Source: Liolophura sinensis (lineage: Eukaryota; Mollusca; Polyplacophora; Chitonida; Chitonidae). Taken from it: a stretch of DNA of 64,000 nt. Positions within the stretch are counted from its first letter, which is position 1; each line of letters opens with the position of its first letter. Location of the stretch: NCBI RefSeq assembly GCF_032854445.1, contig NC_088305.1, positions 12,155,606 through 12,219,605 of the forward strand. Reading direction: 5' to 3'. Below are positions 10,997 through 24,184 of the stretch, one piece after another. The notes beneath the pieces were generated by a model. That model searched no databases. It was not told the DNA's origin and was given only the letters and a program-made list of their open reading frames with translations. A program made the position numbers and the translations under genes.

Positions 10997-13900
10997 ATCA
11001 AACCCACACCTTCGGACGTTAATCAGTAACCATAAAGCATTTTCTTCATAAACGTGTTGGAAAGGGTTATAAAAATCAATTAACGTTGCTTTTGGACAGA
11101 CATAATAAATATTCATTTATATACTCTTATATGTAACAATCATAGACAGTTTGACTACCTTGGGAACAAATACAATGCACAAAACCAGCGTGGTGCAGAA
11201 GATGGTGAATGCCGAGGTGATAACAAAGGCGGAGCGTTGATTGGGTGTCGCTTAGCACGTGATTTACGGGAACTGCGAAGGCACAAATCACCACAACGTT
11301 GTACACACAGAAGCCTATCAGCCGTGAATCATTGAGGACGGGGATGGAGACTTTTCGTGTCTCCCAAGCCAGGAACGTCCCGAATATGAGGAGAAGCCCT
11401 TTGTAGACATAGGCGGCGGCTAACCAGTAGGTCTGGTAAGGACTAACGCACACAATGTACATTTCCATTACGATGACGTCACCGCCGGATTGCTCCTGTG
11501 GAGAAAACAGCAATTGTACGAATTTTAACAAAAGGCAAACTTAAAAAATACAATAGTAGCATTGTTTTCTTATTTAAATTAAATGCTCTCAAATTTTCAA
11601 ACTATCTGATTGCACTTAATTAAGGTTATATTTTTTTCTTTTTCACATTTACCCATGGGTTACGGACATGTCGACTGATTGGTTTAAATTATCTCAGGTC
11701 GTATGTGGGAAGGTCTGACAGCAATCTGCGGATGGTCATAGTGCTAACCACCGTCGTAGATGTGAAATATCCTTGAGTACGGTGGTAAACATTAAATAAC
11801 TAAGTAAACAAATTTTCACAAAAGCGCAAAAAGAAACAGTAACACATTCAACTGGTTCATGGCCGGTTTCCTCCCACTATAATGTTTGCCGCCGTCGCAT
11901 AAGGGAAATTTTCATGAGTACGGCGTATCCACCAATCAAATAAATAAATAAACATAAGTACTAAGCGATTATAGAAGACCCACAGCTGAAAGTAGTAAAC
12001 GTTTACATGTACGCAGGAAAAGTATTACCTTGCAATGGATGGTATTGTTTTTTCGAAAGTTACATTTACCAGCAGAAGCCATACACGAATCCTATGGTGT
12101 ATTAAATATTTTATCCACAGACAGACAGCAAACTTTCACATGCGCGCACTGTGTCACGCATGTCAAAAAGGTGAGAAAAGGGGTAATAAAAAAAACCAAC
12201 AACATAAAATGACCTTGAAAGTATATTTTCAAAGATAACTCCGGCCACAATAAATTCGATACATGGTACAACAGATCAATATAATTGAATGGAAGTTTTG
12301 CCCATACCTGTCTAGGAAAGTTAAATGAAGTTTTTACCTGTTCAGCATGTTTAAGGTGCTTCTCTGTCAAGGGATGGACAACTTGCCAGGGTATAAGTAT
12401 AACAAGGTCTATTAACAACAGCAGCCCCACCAAGCCGAACAGCCTCTCGTCACGTACCGTCTGCAAGCACACACGTTAGTGAAACGATGAATTAACATGA
12501 CAAAGGCGTGGTGTGTAGAGACTTCTTTATTTTTACGAAGCCCATAATTTACAGTCTAATAGTTAACATAAAAGACTACATTACGGAGAGAAAAACCAGA
12601 GCAGCGACTACAGCTTGAACTCTTGAAAAATATACCTTTCGCTTTAGTCGAGTATTTCGGAAGAGAATATGCACCCGCCATGTTTTTGAGAACAGCGCAC
12701 CAAACGACAAGGTAAATCCAAGGGAAGTAACCCAAACACGTGCCTAAAAAGAAACGTCAGCCTGCATAAACTTTGGCAATAGACAAACCCTTGAACAGCC
12801 AAAAAATTAATCTGCTAACTTTAACAGAAAGTCTGTTATCTGAGTGATGCTAGAATGTATTCTGCTGTTGCAACAGATTCTCTTAAATATAACACACATA
12901 TTCTAATAATCCAACATAAAGATTCTATTTGGGGCCTCCGTGGCTCAGTCAGTTAGCGCGATAGCGCAGCGTAGTGACCCAGGAGCCTCTCACCAATGCG
13001 GTCGCTGTGAGTTCAAGTCCAGATCATGCTGGCTTCCTCTCCGGTCGTAAGTGGGACGGTCTTGCAGCAACCCGCGGATGGTCCTGGGTTTCCCCCGGGC
13101 TGTGCCCAGTTTCCTCCCACCACAATGCTGGTCGCCGTCGTATAAGTGACATATTCTTGAGTACGGCGTAAAACACCAATCAAAAAAATAAATAAATAAA
13201 GATTCTATTAAGACTGACAGAATACGCTGCTGAATATAACACAGTATTATGTTATAAAAATAGTATACATTCTAGCATTACTCGGACAACAGACTTTCTG
13301 TTAAAATTATCACCTTGATTGATTGAGTGAAGCATGTTGCTATTTACATAACCGTGGGAAGAAGCACGTTGAGTCGAAAACAAACAATAATCGGCAATAA
13401 TCTTCATCATGATTAAACCTTCCCACAGGTCGGCGGAAGTCAGGTACTCTTCTTCTGCACAGCTTGGGTGTGTAGTTCGAAAACTGTACTGTCGAACAGC
13501 TCGGAGGTGTTCATGTAAGTTGGATGTGTCGTCTGGGTACATACCCCTTACAAGGGCATGTGCCGATGGTTAAAGCTACAAATTTTGCTTGAAATCTTAA
13601 ACTACGCGAAGATCACGTAGTAACAATGAAGAGGCCGGAGATGAAGTCAGAAAAGCAAAAACGCTAATCCATACTTGACACATTTTCTTCATCTAGAGTA
13701 TGCACAACGAAAAGCAATATGTTATTGAAAATGCTGATTATAGCTAAGAGCAAACGCATTAGCGGTTAGGCAAAAACTCAACAATCTCACGTGTGTCACA
13801 CGTGTTCCATGGGTCAAACTTGTGTAGTTGTGGCAGTGAAGTAAAGGGAGTGTATACTGCGATGCATGCGCTGTAAGGACTATGTTCTGGGCACTGTTGC

Positions 13901-16900
13901 ACAGTTTGGCAGCATTCAGAGAAGCAACTATCATGCATTTGAGGTTTAGTCCGGGGGACGGTCCCCAAATTCGGCGAGATTCATGTAAACACTTACCATG
14001 CAGAGATTTGAGGTGTTGTCCGGTGGACGGTCCCACAGTTCGGCGGAGTTCAGATAAACCGTAACGTACATGACGATAGAGCCCAGTATAATTAGGTTGT
14101 TGATGTTTGGACTTGACATCTTTATTGCCCTGCAAAATTAATGCAACCGTTGGATAGGGGAAGTTAATGGTTCTTCTGTCAGCTGTCCCGTCAGTTTAGT
14201 AAATCAATGTGGATAGGACAAGCACAAGCCCCCTTAGACCTGAACGCTGGTATTTTACCTGTCAGGCTAGTTCAAGTGGCGCAATTATTTGAGTTTCGGC
14301 TTATATAGTTCTTCTGAAAACGTGACGTTGTTTGTTTTTCCGATGGTTGAACGACATTTGTCTACTCAACGATTAGAGAATGTGAAAATGTTTGTTAAGA
14401 TGCCAGCGTATGTACGAAACATATTTAAACATAAAGCTATTAAACACCTCCTCCAGGCCTGGTCATACCAAAGAGAGATTAAAACAAGGAAACAGCACTG
14501 GTGGACACGGCCTTGGTATAATAGAGACCTTTAATTAGCTGTTAGTTTATCTATTCTAGTTTGAAGTCACAGTTCAACTTCTAACCAAAGGTGTTTAATG
14601 TGATTAGGGGGAGTGTCTCCGGCGGTAGTGATACTTCAGTGGCAGTAGCACTTTGGCGGCCCTGCCACAAGAAGACACAGTACATGTATATGTACACAAA
14701 ACTAGTGACTCCGTGTCGTCACATGACTGAAAAATTACTACATCTATGTGCGAAGTGTAAAGCTCAAAGCATTCATACACCTCCTGCGCTAGACAGTCAT
14801 TGTTTCACGATGACATGCGCTGCCAGTGCTATTGGTTTGGACATTTCTAAAAACTACGTTTGACAAACGTTCACCAGCGAGTAATTTAACAAAGCAATTA
14901 AAACAAGAGTAAATGTGTGGAAAATCTATTTACAGGAAGACAAACCAAATATGGATACTCGACACAATTAAAAACCTGACACTTGCTTAAGTGAATCTAA
15001 AGTATTTCGTAAATAATAATGAAAATTGATGTTTATCGTAGTGTTATTATACAGGTAACAATATTGACAAAACAATACAACTGGATTATAGTATCAATGT
15101 AGGGGAAAATATGCACCACATCCAATTACCACCCTATGTAGTATAGTAAACACGAATTTCTATAGCTATGTACACAATACTTTCAGTGTAAAATTCAAGT
15201 AGACAATTATCAAGCTATTAAATTGGGAAATAAGTCAGAAATTGAAAAATATTGTAGAAAAAAAAATGCTCGCAAATATATAAAAAAAGATTTTGTAGAG
15301 GTCATATATTTCGTTTCACGTAAATGACAACGCTCAATTACTTACCGTTGAAGCAATGTTAAATCACAGCACAACTTACAGTTTGGTGCGGAAAGCTTTT
15401 TTAAATCATCGCACATGTTACAGTTAGGTAAGGAAAGCAATGTTAAATCACCACACAACCTACAGTCGGGTGCTGAAAGCAATGCTAAATCACCGCACAA
15501 CTTACAGTCGGGTGCTGAAAGCAATGTTAAATCACCGCACAATTTACAGTCGAGTGCCGACAGCGATGTTAAATCACCACACAACTTACCGTCGGGTGCG
15601 GAAAGCAATGTTAAATCCTAGGCATAGAATGGCACAGATGACGCCAGCAGTGTTGAAGACGACGATCAGGGCTACAGCGGCTTTGCTCAGTCGTGGGTAC
15701 CACTCCATGTAGGTAAACTTGTCCTTAGGGGTGTGGCCGTCTGACGAAAACATAAATTATTGATTGGTTGGAACGAAGAGTTTATGAATTAATTGACTGA
15801 TTAATTCTATTAAATGACTGTTTGAGTGATGCATTCATATATTAATTGATTAGAATGTAAACGTGTCCAAAGGAGTGTTACCCTCTGGCGACAAGACAAA
15901 TAATTGATTGAGCGGCCGGAACGATGAATTTATGAATTCATTGACCTGTTGATTGATAAATTCTGTTTAAAATGATGGTTGAATGATAAATTGATATATT
16001 GATTGACTATAATGTAAACGTGTCCTTTGGATGTGATTGTTTGGCGACAAAAGAATTTCCTTATTGATTGGTTGGAACGATGAATTTATGATTTTTGAAA
16101 TTTATGAATAGATGGCTTAACCGGTTTTAGTAAATGGCTGGTTCATGATAGAATCTGACTGACATATTTACCGACAGCTTTAAGCGGACATTAATAAATT
16201 TAATTATTGATACAGGTGCACTAGTTTAATCATAAGATGACTGCGCTATTAAATGACTGACTTACTGATTAATTGAATAATCGACCGACTGATTGATTTA
16301 TTGATTGATTAGACGTTAACCTATGTCATGAGTTTCACTGTCGCATTCACGAGGCTAAAGATTCATGCATTCCGCATGACTATTGTAGAAGTTTCTAGCA
16401 ATTATTATTCTTCACTTGGCTTATTTTTTTCTATCCTATACACCGGCTAAAATAGACCATTATATTGTGACTGTGTGTGTTAACGTTTCTATAATTGCAC
16501 TCCAATCATAACTGTAAGTTTCCGGTCGAAGTCAGGACAATATTTTCACTGTCAGTATATATTTGCTCACTCAATAGCCAGCACACCGCGTACATATACA
16601 TTTGTAATGACTGGTCGCATGGTAACAATAGGAATCCACAGTTTACGGTCATTACAATGACCCACATAACTGCATATACAAGGTGCAACGCGCTTGTCCA
16701 TAAGAACAATTCAAACCAATATTCCCCGTTATTTACATAAGAGCACTTCAGACTGAAAACTCCGCCGCATGTAACTGTAAGCACGCCTGTCTACGTATAT
16801 TGACGTTCTGTATCACTTACCTGTGAGCGGTAAATACATTGTCCGAAGCCTTCACAACCCAGGGCAAAGCGCATCTACACGTACAGGGAAGTCGGATACA

Positions 16901-19900
16901 ACAAGATGCTGATTGAACGAGGCTATATGTTACATATTCGCAGTTGGAGAACATGTACTCCAACGGAAGTGTGCAACATTGTCAGATAGACGTCGTTGGT
17001 TATGATGGGCAAAAACAGAGCTTTAACAGCAGTGTGATAATTGTAAATGGTCACACGTAACCCATGAAGCCCGGTCCCTCATCAATTTACCTTATTCGAG
17101 GTTTAATTCTAACCGTACAAATAACTTTTTAGATAGAAGAACACTTACCAGTTCCTTTTTTACCACGACTTTACTAGAATTAAGCACAAAAATACCGTGA
17201 TGTTAGCCACAATTTATTTGACGTCATTAGTTGCTAAGAAAGGGCCAATGCGTGTTAGGCGATGATTTGACCCATTTAAATTCGATGTGAACTGGAGTGG
17301 ATAGAAAACATCATCATTTTACATTACCAGAAAAGAAGCAAACATCAATTGCTTACAACTGAAAAAAAGGCCCAAGACATTTGTCATGTTGTGTGTTCTA
17401 ACAATTTGCACACATATAAATTAATATGAAATTCGCGGGGCTTCCGTGGCTCAGTTGGTTAGCGCGCTAGCACAGCGTAATGACCCAGGAGTCTCTCACC
17501 AATGCGGTCGCTGTGAGTTCAAGTCCAGCTCATGCTGGCTTCCTCTCCGGTCGTAAATGGGAAGGTTCCGCAGCAACCTGCGGATGGTCGTGGGTTTCCC
17601 CCGGGCTCTGCCGGTTTCCTCCCACCATAATGCTGGCTGTCGTCGTATAAGTGAAATATTCTTGAGTACAGCGTAAAACACCAATGAAATAAATAAAAAA
17701 TAATATGAAATTCTTGTCAGCGCATTACACAGGGGCGTGGACTGGATAACAAACAAGTTAACGTAAATGAAGCAAAGGAGTGCTGCTTGCGCATTCAATA
17801 AGCGGGCTTTGGTTACGTGAGCACTGGTCAGTGATAACTTTTTTCGGTATGCTGAGAGTTTGATGACGTTCCAAAGGCTGACCTACATGCTCGTATAAGG
17901 CGACATTCATATTTGTGTATCACCCTGGCACACAGACACAGCTGTTGACACACTATAAATTTTCCCACTGTTATTTGGCACGTAGTTAAAATATATCAGA
18001 ATATCACTTCGCTTCCAAAAGCAACAGCTAAATACGGCGGTCATGCTGATGGGGTTTTCGATATGTTGTAGACAAAAATGCAAACTGCGTGTAACGGTAT
18101 GAGACCGACCAAATGTTGACATATTTGAATGTTTTGGGGTTGAAGTTGACAAATTTTATTTGAAAAATAATAAGGAAAATCGATAAGCTCATGTAAAATT
18201 AACTGTCCTGTGGAAATTCGCCACCCCAAATAACTACCCTTCCACCCCTGCCCGGAAATCATGACAGAGAGAACATATTCATAGTTAAAGCCATGTGCTT
18301 TCCAGGTTATGTGATACTCATATAAATATATTCAGAACTCACAATTTACTTAGGTGATGCAGTTACTCATTACGATAGATAATGACAGTAATCTTTGTGG
18401 TCTTAATTTTACTGTTTGCATTCAGACATACATGTATCAAAGGCTTTATGCTATATGTCTGTTCTAAATAAGGCATCTTCAATTAATATCCGGATACTTC
18501 TCTAATCATAGATTTAAAGGGATTCTTTGTTCATCGATGGAAATTGTCCCCAAGATGGCGCAGAAGTAAGGTGTGTTTTTTTACGTATAAAAAGCGAAAA
18601 CTTTTTCCAACCTAAAATTTAAAAAAGTGCAGTGATCTAATTCATACTTTTGTCTTATAAGAAGACAAACCTAAAGTCAAACCAGATTTAGTTATTCTAA
18701 TGGCAAAGGAAACAACAAAGTGCAGTAAATGTCAGATAAAAGACCATTAAACACTGTGCATGAATATAGTTTGATTTACTTTGTTTTTTTTCAGCAAGCA
18801 AAAATCGAATTAATTCGCTGGTCAGGGTTTAATGGTCTTTCAACGTTTTGTTTTCTTCAAACCCCATTTCTAGGGAAATTGGTTAAGGCCCAGTCTTATT
18901 CCAGCTGTTTATGTTAGCTGTTAAATTGTAGACACTATAACGGCTCCACGGCTTATGCAGAATTACGTAAACAACAATTGCACTGAATGATAATTACATC
19001 TAATTTATTACTTGCCACTGGTCTAAAATTACTCAAAATGCTGTGTTTTCATCACAGGTAATAATCATATAAATAAGAACAAAGCACAGGGACCAGGCCG
19101 CTGGAATGTGTTATCCACAAGCGTGAAGAATTTGCTTCATGAAGCCTCAGGCAAACTTCTGCTTCTGCCTGAGGTAAACTTCTGCTTCAGGTCAGTACCG
19201 GAATTGCCTGATCACACCCAATACGATCAAGCTTATCTAGTGCGGTATAACGTCTGATTCACTCCGTCAGTATTGACAAAACGTGGCTGTTCAGCAATCC
19301 CTGTGTTTGCTCGGTCCTGTAGTAAATCCCGAAAACTACGAACAATCGTCCCATTAAGCGTCAGGAAGAGTAATGTTTTACTGCTCGTTAAATATAACTG
19401 TTGATCAGGTGTGTGTGGTAGTGTGGGGCGAGAGCTTTTGGGGGGGTGGGGTGGGGGGGGGAGGAGAACCTTGAGTCCAGCACAGCAAACATGACTGGTT
19501 TCAGTCCGTCGACAGTCAGTGACGGCGTTTCTATCAATCTGCAAAATGTGCGCGGATTGTTTCTGACTGGTAACTTTATTTATTCTTATTCACAATTTGA
19601 GATTTATAAGGTAACGATTTACATTGCCATTTACTTTTTGAGCGACGTTTCAATAACAGCCTACTGCGTATTACAGGTATGCCCTTGCCCGTTATGCTAG
19701 ATAGATAATGGTATTAGCCTCAGGCAGCTTATGGGAAAAAAGGTGTCCACATAATTTTATTGTGTTATATTTCCATTGATTGCAAGGTTCATGTCGCTTC
19801 TGTGTATGAAGCATATGCTAAAACACACAGTATGTACCGACTCGACAAACGCTTTCAGCTTTTAAGCTTTCACTGGCCGCTTTAATTTCTTTCACCGTTT

Positions 19901-22900
19901 TCGTGACACCGTCTAGCACTCCATAAAACCGAATTAATAACATAAGGTACTGTGTAAGCCTCTGTAATACAAGAAATGTCCACATATGACATTTCCACAT
20001 AGGACAGTGATAAAAAGCTCAGGGGTTATATTTTAGATCAGGACGACCTCGCCCACAAGCTAACAACCTTTTGCTTTCATAACACGTTAGATGCAGAGTT
20101 AACCTTAAAGCCATATGCATATATAATATTGATAAAACAGTCAAGGCCGAAGTACCATGTCCCATCTTCACAGTACAAATCTCCACACACACAGAAACAC
20201 TATTGTTTATTACCTAACCAAAGGGAGTCCGGAGACACATGCCACACGAATTGGTCGGTTTCCGGAAAGTATGTGGCGACGACATTGGCTTCCCCATCTG
20301 ACAAAAATAAACCAAAACAAAACTGGGAGATCTTCTGCACACATTAAATTATGAGTAGCTAAAAGATATAGAAATTGAAAATATGCTGATAAAACTCCAG
20401 TCAAATTTGAAGGAAGGTTAATCTGAATACTGAAATGATATGCATATCACCATTCTAGCAGAACTGTTCCTATCCCACATTTGCAGTGAGGCTTCATTTG
20501 ACCCCGCTATGCTGAGTAAGTAAATGCTTGGGGTTTAACGTCGTGCTTAACAATTTTTTAGTCATATGGCGACGAAGGAGTTCTTATAGTGCATGTAATG
20601 TGCCTCCCTGATGCAGGACTAATTTCCACCTCTCTTTTGTCTAGTGCTGCTTCACTGAGACGCCTTACCGAAGGCAAGTAAGACACCCCACCAGAGCCAT
20701 TATACTAATACGGGTCGATTAGTCCTTGCACTATCCCCGTCATGCTGAACGCCAAGTTTGGAAGTTAAAACTCCCTCTTTTACGGTCTTAGGTGTGACTC
20801 GACCCAGGACTGAGACTGGATCTACCGCTCCCAAAGCGGACGCTCTACCAACTGTGTATACCAATCGGGGCCCGGTCCGCGCTATGCTGACGGCACCTGC
20901 CAGACACCTGCTAGATGTACGACATCCCAGCGCCCTCACAGTTTTCGACATCTTGGTGGCAGTCGATCTCTGAGCTCTTAGGCCATTCAGGCCGTTCAGG
21001 TGGTCTTGCATGAGGTTCACTGGAAACCACGTAAGCCAAATAGCTTTTTGGAGAGCACATGACCGGTATTTCTTCGCTACAGAATAAACAAACTCACGTG
21101 GCGGATCAACATCCATGTTAACGCCTAGTGATCAGCACCAATGGCACACAGTTAGCTAAATTTTGCGAGTCTTAAATTAACCTTTGTAAAACCTAGAACT
21201 GTAGTTGGACTCCAGTATAGTTGCGAGCTGAAATCTTAGAAAAATTCACATAAAAACCTAAAGTGAACTAAATCCTGGCTTGTCAACAAAGGCATTTAAG
21301 TTATACAATCAGGATTGAACTCGCTTGGAGTTTCACTTGGAAACTCGGGTCCAAGCTGGATTGGTCATTGCCCTCTTGCAAAGTGTATGTAAAACGTAAC
21401 CATAATGTCCACAAAGGCCTCATGAATGAATGAGATAAACGACTTAGGCCGGAAGTTTTTTCCCTCGGTCTATGAGGTGGGAAATGTTGATTAAGCAGGT
21501 TTGTAACTGACGTTAGTCAAGAAGCACAAAAAAAAAACACATCCCTGGGAGAAATCAATAAATAACTCATATTTTGTACAACAGCTTTTTATAGAAGGCG
21601 CCCGAAGTCGCAAAAGTATCTATTCAAGATTGCATCTGACAACAAAAATGAATATTATCGGATATGGAAATCCATGTCTGTCTTACCTGTGGTTTGATAC
21701 AAGTAGGTGGGTCCAAGCCTTCGACCGTCACTATCGAACGAAACTGGTCCCTGGAGAGAAGGACAGAAAACATCTACAGGCATTAAGTCATGTCACACTG
21801 GCAGATTTGGAGTTTTTTTCCCTCGGTCTATTTTCATGCTTCGGTCTATTTATATAAGAACAAAAAGGTAGATTATGCTAGTTTTACGTTTACGTCGCAC
21901 ACCTTTCTTCAGTGGCAATGGGTTTAAATCATTAGCAGTGGGCACTGTGATTACACCGTTGTTAGTTGGCACTAGGATTAAACCATTGCTAATTGTCACC
22001 ATGAATGAATCATTCTTTTGGGGCCTCCTTGGTCGAGGTGGTTAACGCGCCAGCACGGCACAATGGCCCAGAAGCCTTTCACCAATGCTGTCCCTGTGAG
22101 TTCAAGTCCAGCTCATGGTGATTTCCTCTCCGGCCGTACGGAGATAAGGTCTGGCAACAACCTGCGGATGGCCGGGGGTTTCCCGCGCGTTCTGCCCGGT
22201 TTCCTCCCACCACATTGCTGGCAGCCGTCGTCTAAGTGAAATATTTTTGAGTACGGCGTAAAACACCAATCAAATAAATAAATAAACCATTCTCAGTTGG
22301 CATCATGAGTAAACCATGCATAGTTGACAACCATTTATAAACAGACTAAAATTGTTACTGAGCGGTATTTTCAATCTGACATTGTTTACTTTGCTATTAA
22401 ACATATATGCTTCTTTTTATGTTTACTTATATAAAGGTCACATTTGCTCCTTAAGGTAATATTTTCCGCGATCTGACGAGAAATTGCTGATTTCTGAAAT
22501 CAAGAAATGCTTGCTTCAGATTTGTAATCTACTTATATATCTTAAATTCACGGTTATTGCTGGACGCTTTATTCATAGACAACAAGTAGAGGGTAAAATC
22601 AACACGCTGCGGATACTCAATGTCCTGTATTTCACGGTAATACATGTAGTGGTATACCAAAGCCTTGCAAGGCTTTCCTCTAACCAAAACAATGACAGCT
22701 TGCGCACCGTGAGAAATTTGTTTACAGAACTGACCAACAATCCAATGAAAAAATATTATTTTTCTGAAACTCACCGAAACGCCTTCAAAATGAATAGATC
22801 CCAGTTCTCTTTTCAGCGTTTCGTATATTTTAGTATTGTTGTACGAAAAGTCAGTCAATGACGTTTCGCCAGTTAAAATGGTCGAAGTCTTGTTCAGAGC

Positions 22901-24111
22901 CAACGCCAAGGCCCACACAGCGTCATAAGCAAACGAAATGGCTTTGGACCTGACAGATCTGTCTCCCACAAGAGCACGTGAAAACTCATCAAACTCCTCT
23001 GGGGTCTGGAAAATACACAGAGATGATCCCTCTAAGGAGCAAAGAAAGCACGCAAATAAAGTATATCCGATCAATATTAAATACATAGGGAGTAAAATCA
23101 GACCAACAACAAGAGGCCGTACTTTTATCAGTTGCGTGTAACCATTTAGCAACCATCACATTACCGTCTCTGCATGCCTTTTCTCTGTGATGTAGAATTT
23201 TTATATGTTAAATGCATTGATGTTAAATACAAAGTATTAGATATCACAGGTCTACAATTACTCAAATGGCATTTTTTCATCGGACTTCTATTTCATGTTA
23301 GAATTTTCTTCTACTTTCAATCGACCGACTTTCGAACAGGGTTAAAAACAATTTCTACTTTTTATTTACGAATGCTGCATTAACAATTTTGAAGCTTGCA
23401 TCCATCCATACCTCGACTTTTTTTCACTTCTCTTTAATGATGATCATTATTAATTTCTGTATCGGTTTTTGTCAACATCATTGTCGTTATTCTTTTGATT
23501 ACATTACGACTTCTGGCAGAGGCCACAGTCCTCATTTCCATGATATGTATGGTGCTCTCTCCGTGCCGACATCCAACTCTGGCTCTTCTGAACAGTTAGA
23601 ATAAAACCCTATCTGAAGTAGACTGACAAGAAGCCGGTTTTCACCGGTAACGTGTGACCATTTGCAAACTATCGCACTGTCGTCGCATCGCATATTACTC
23701 TCTGTTTTGTAAGTCCTTTATCATATTTTACCCTTGCGGCCTATATCTGCATTTACATGTAAATGCGGGGCCTCCGTGGCTCAGTCGGTTAGCGCGCTAG
23801 CGCATCGTAATGACCCAGGAGCCTCTCACCAATGCGGTCGCTGTGAGTTCAAGTCCAGCTCATGCTGGCTTCCTCTCCGGCCGTAAGTGGGAAGGTCTGC
23901 CAGCAACCTGCGGATGGTCGTGGGTTTCCCCCGGGCTCTGCCCGGTTTCCACCCACCATAATGCTGACCGCCGTCGTATAAGTGAAATATTCTTGAGTAC
24001 GGCGTAAAACACCAATCAAAAAAAAAAAAAAAAAAAAAAAAACATGTAAATGCTTTCGGACAAGCTGAAATCTATAATTAGAATACATTAAATGCCTCAT
24101 TCACCGTGATG

Positions 24112-24184
<73 letters not shown>

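Noticed and set aside
13252-13542. 96-codon minus-strand frame between receptor exons 12 and 11
   Set aside because: Exon 11 joins exon 12 directly in phase 0 (NLCM to ARVW) as the family requires, and part of this frame is MITE sequence.
22529-23152. 207-codon minus frame taken as a single exon
   Set aside because: Only 22775-23005 has family similarity and proper splice sites; the rest is intron read-through.
23767-23845. tRNA gene
   Set aside because: A- and B-box-like motifs are present but the sequence is the head of SINE-A, does not fold as a complete cloverleaf by inspection, and recurs in many copies.
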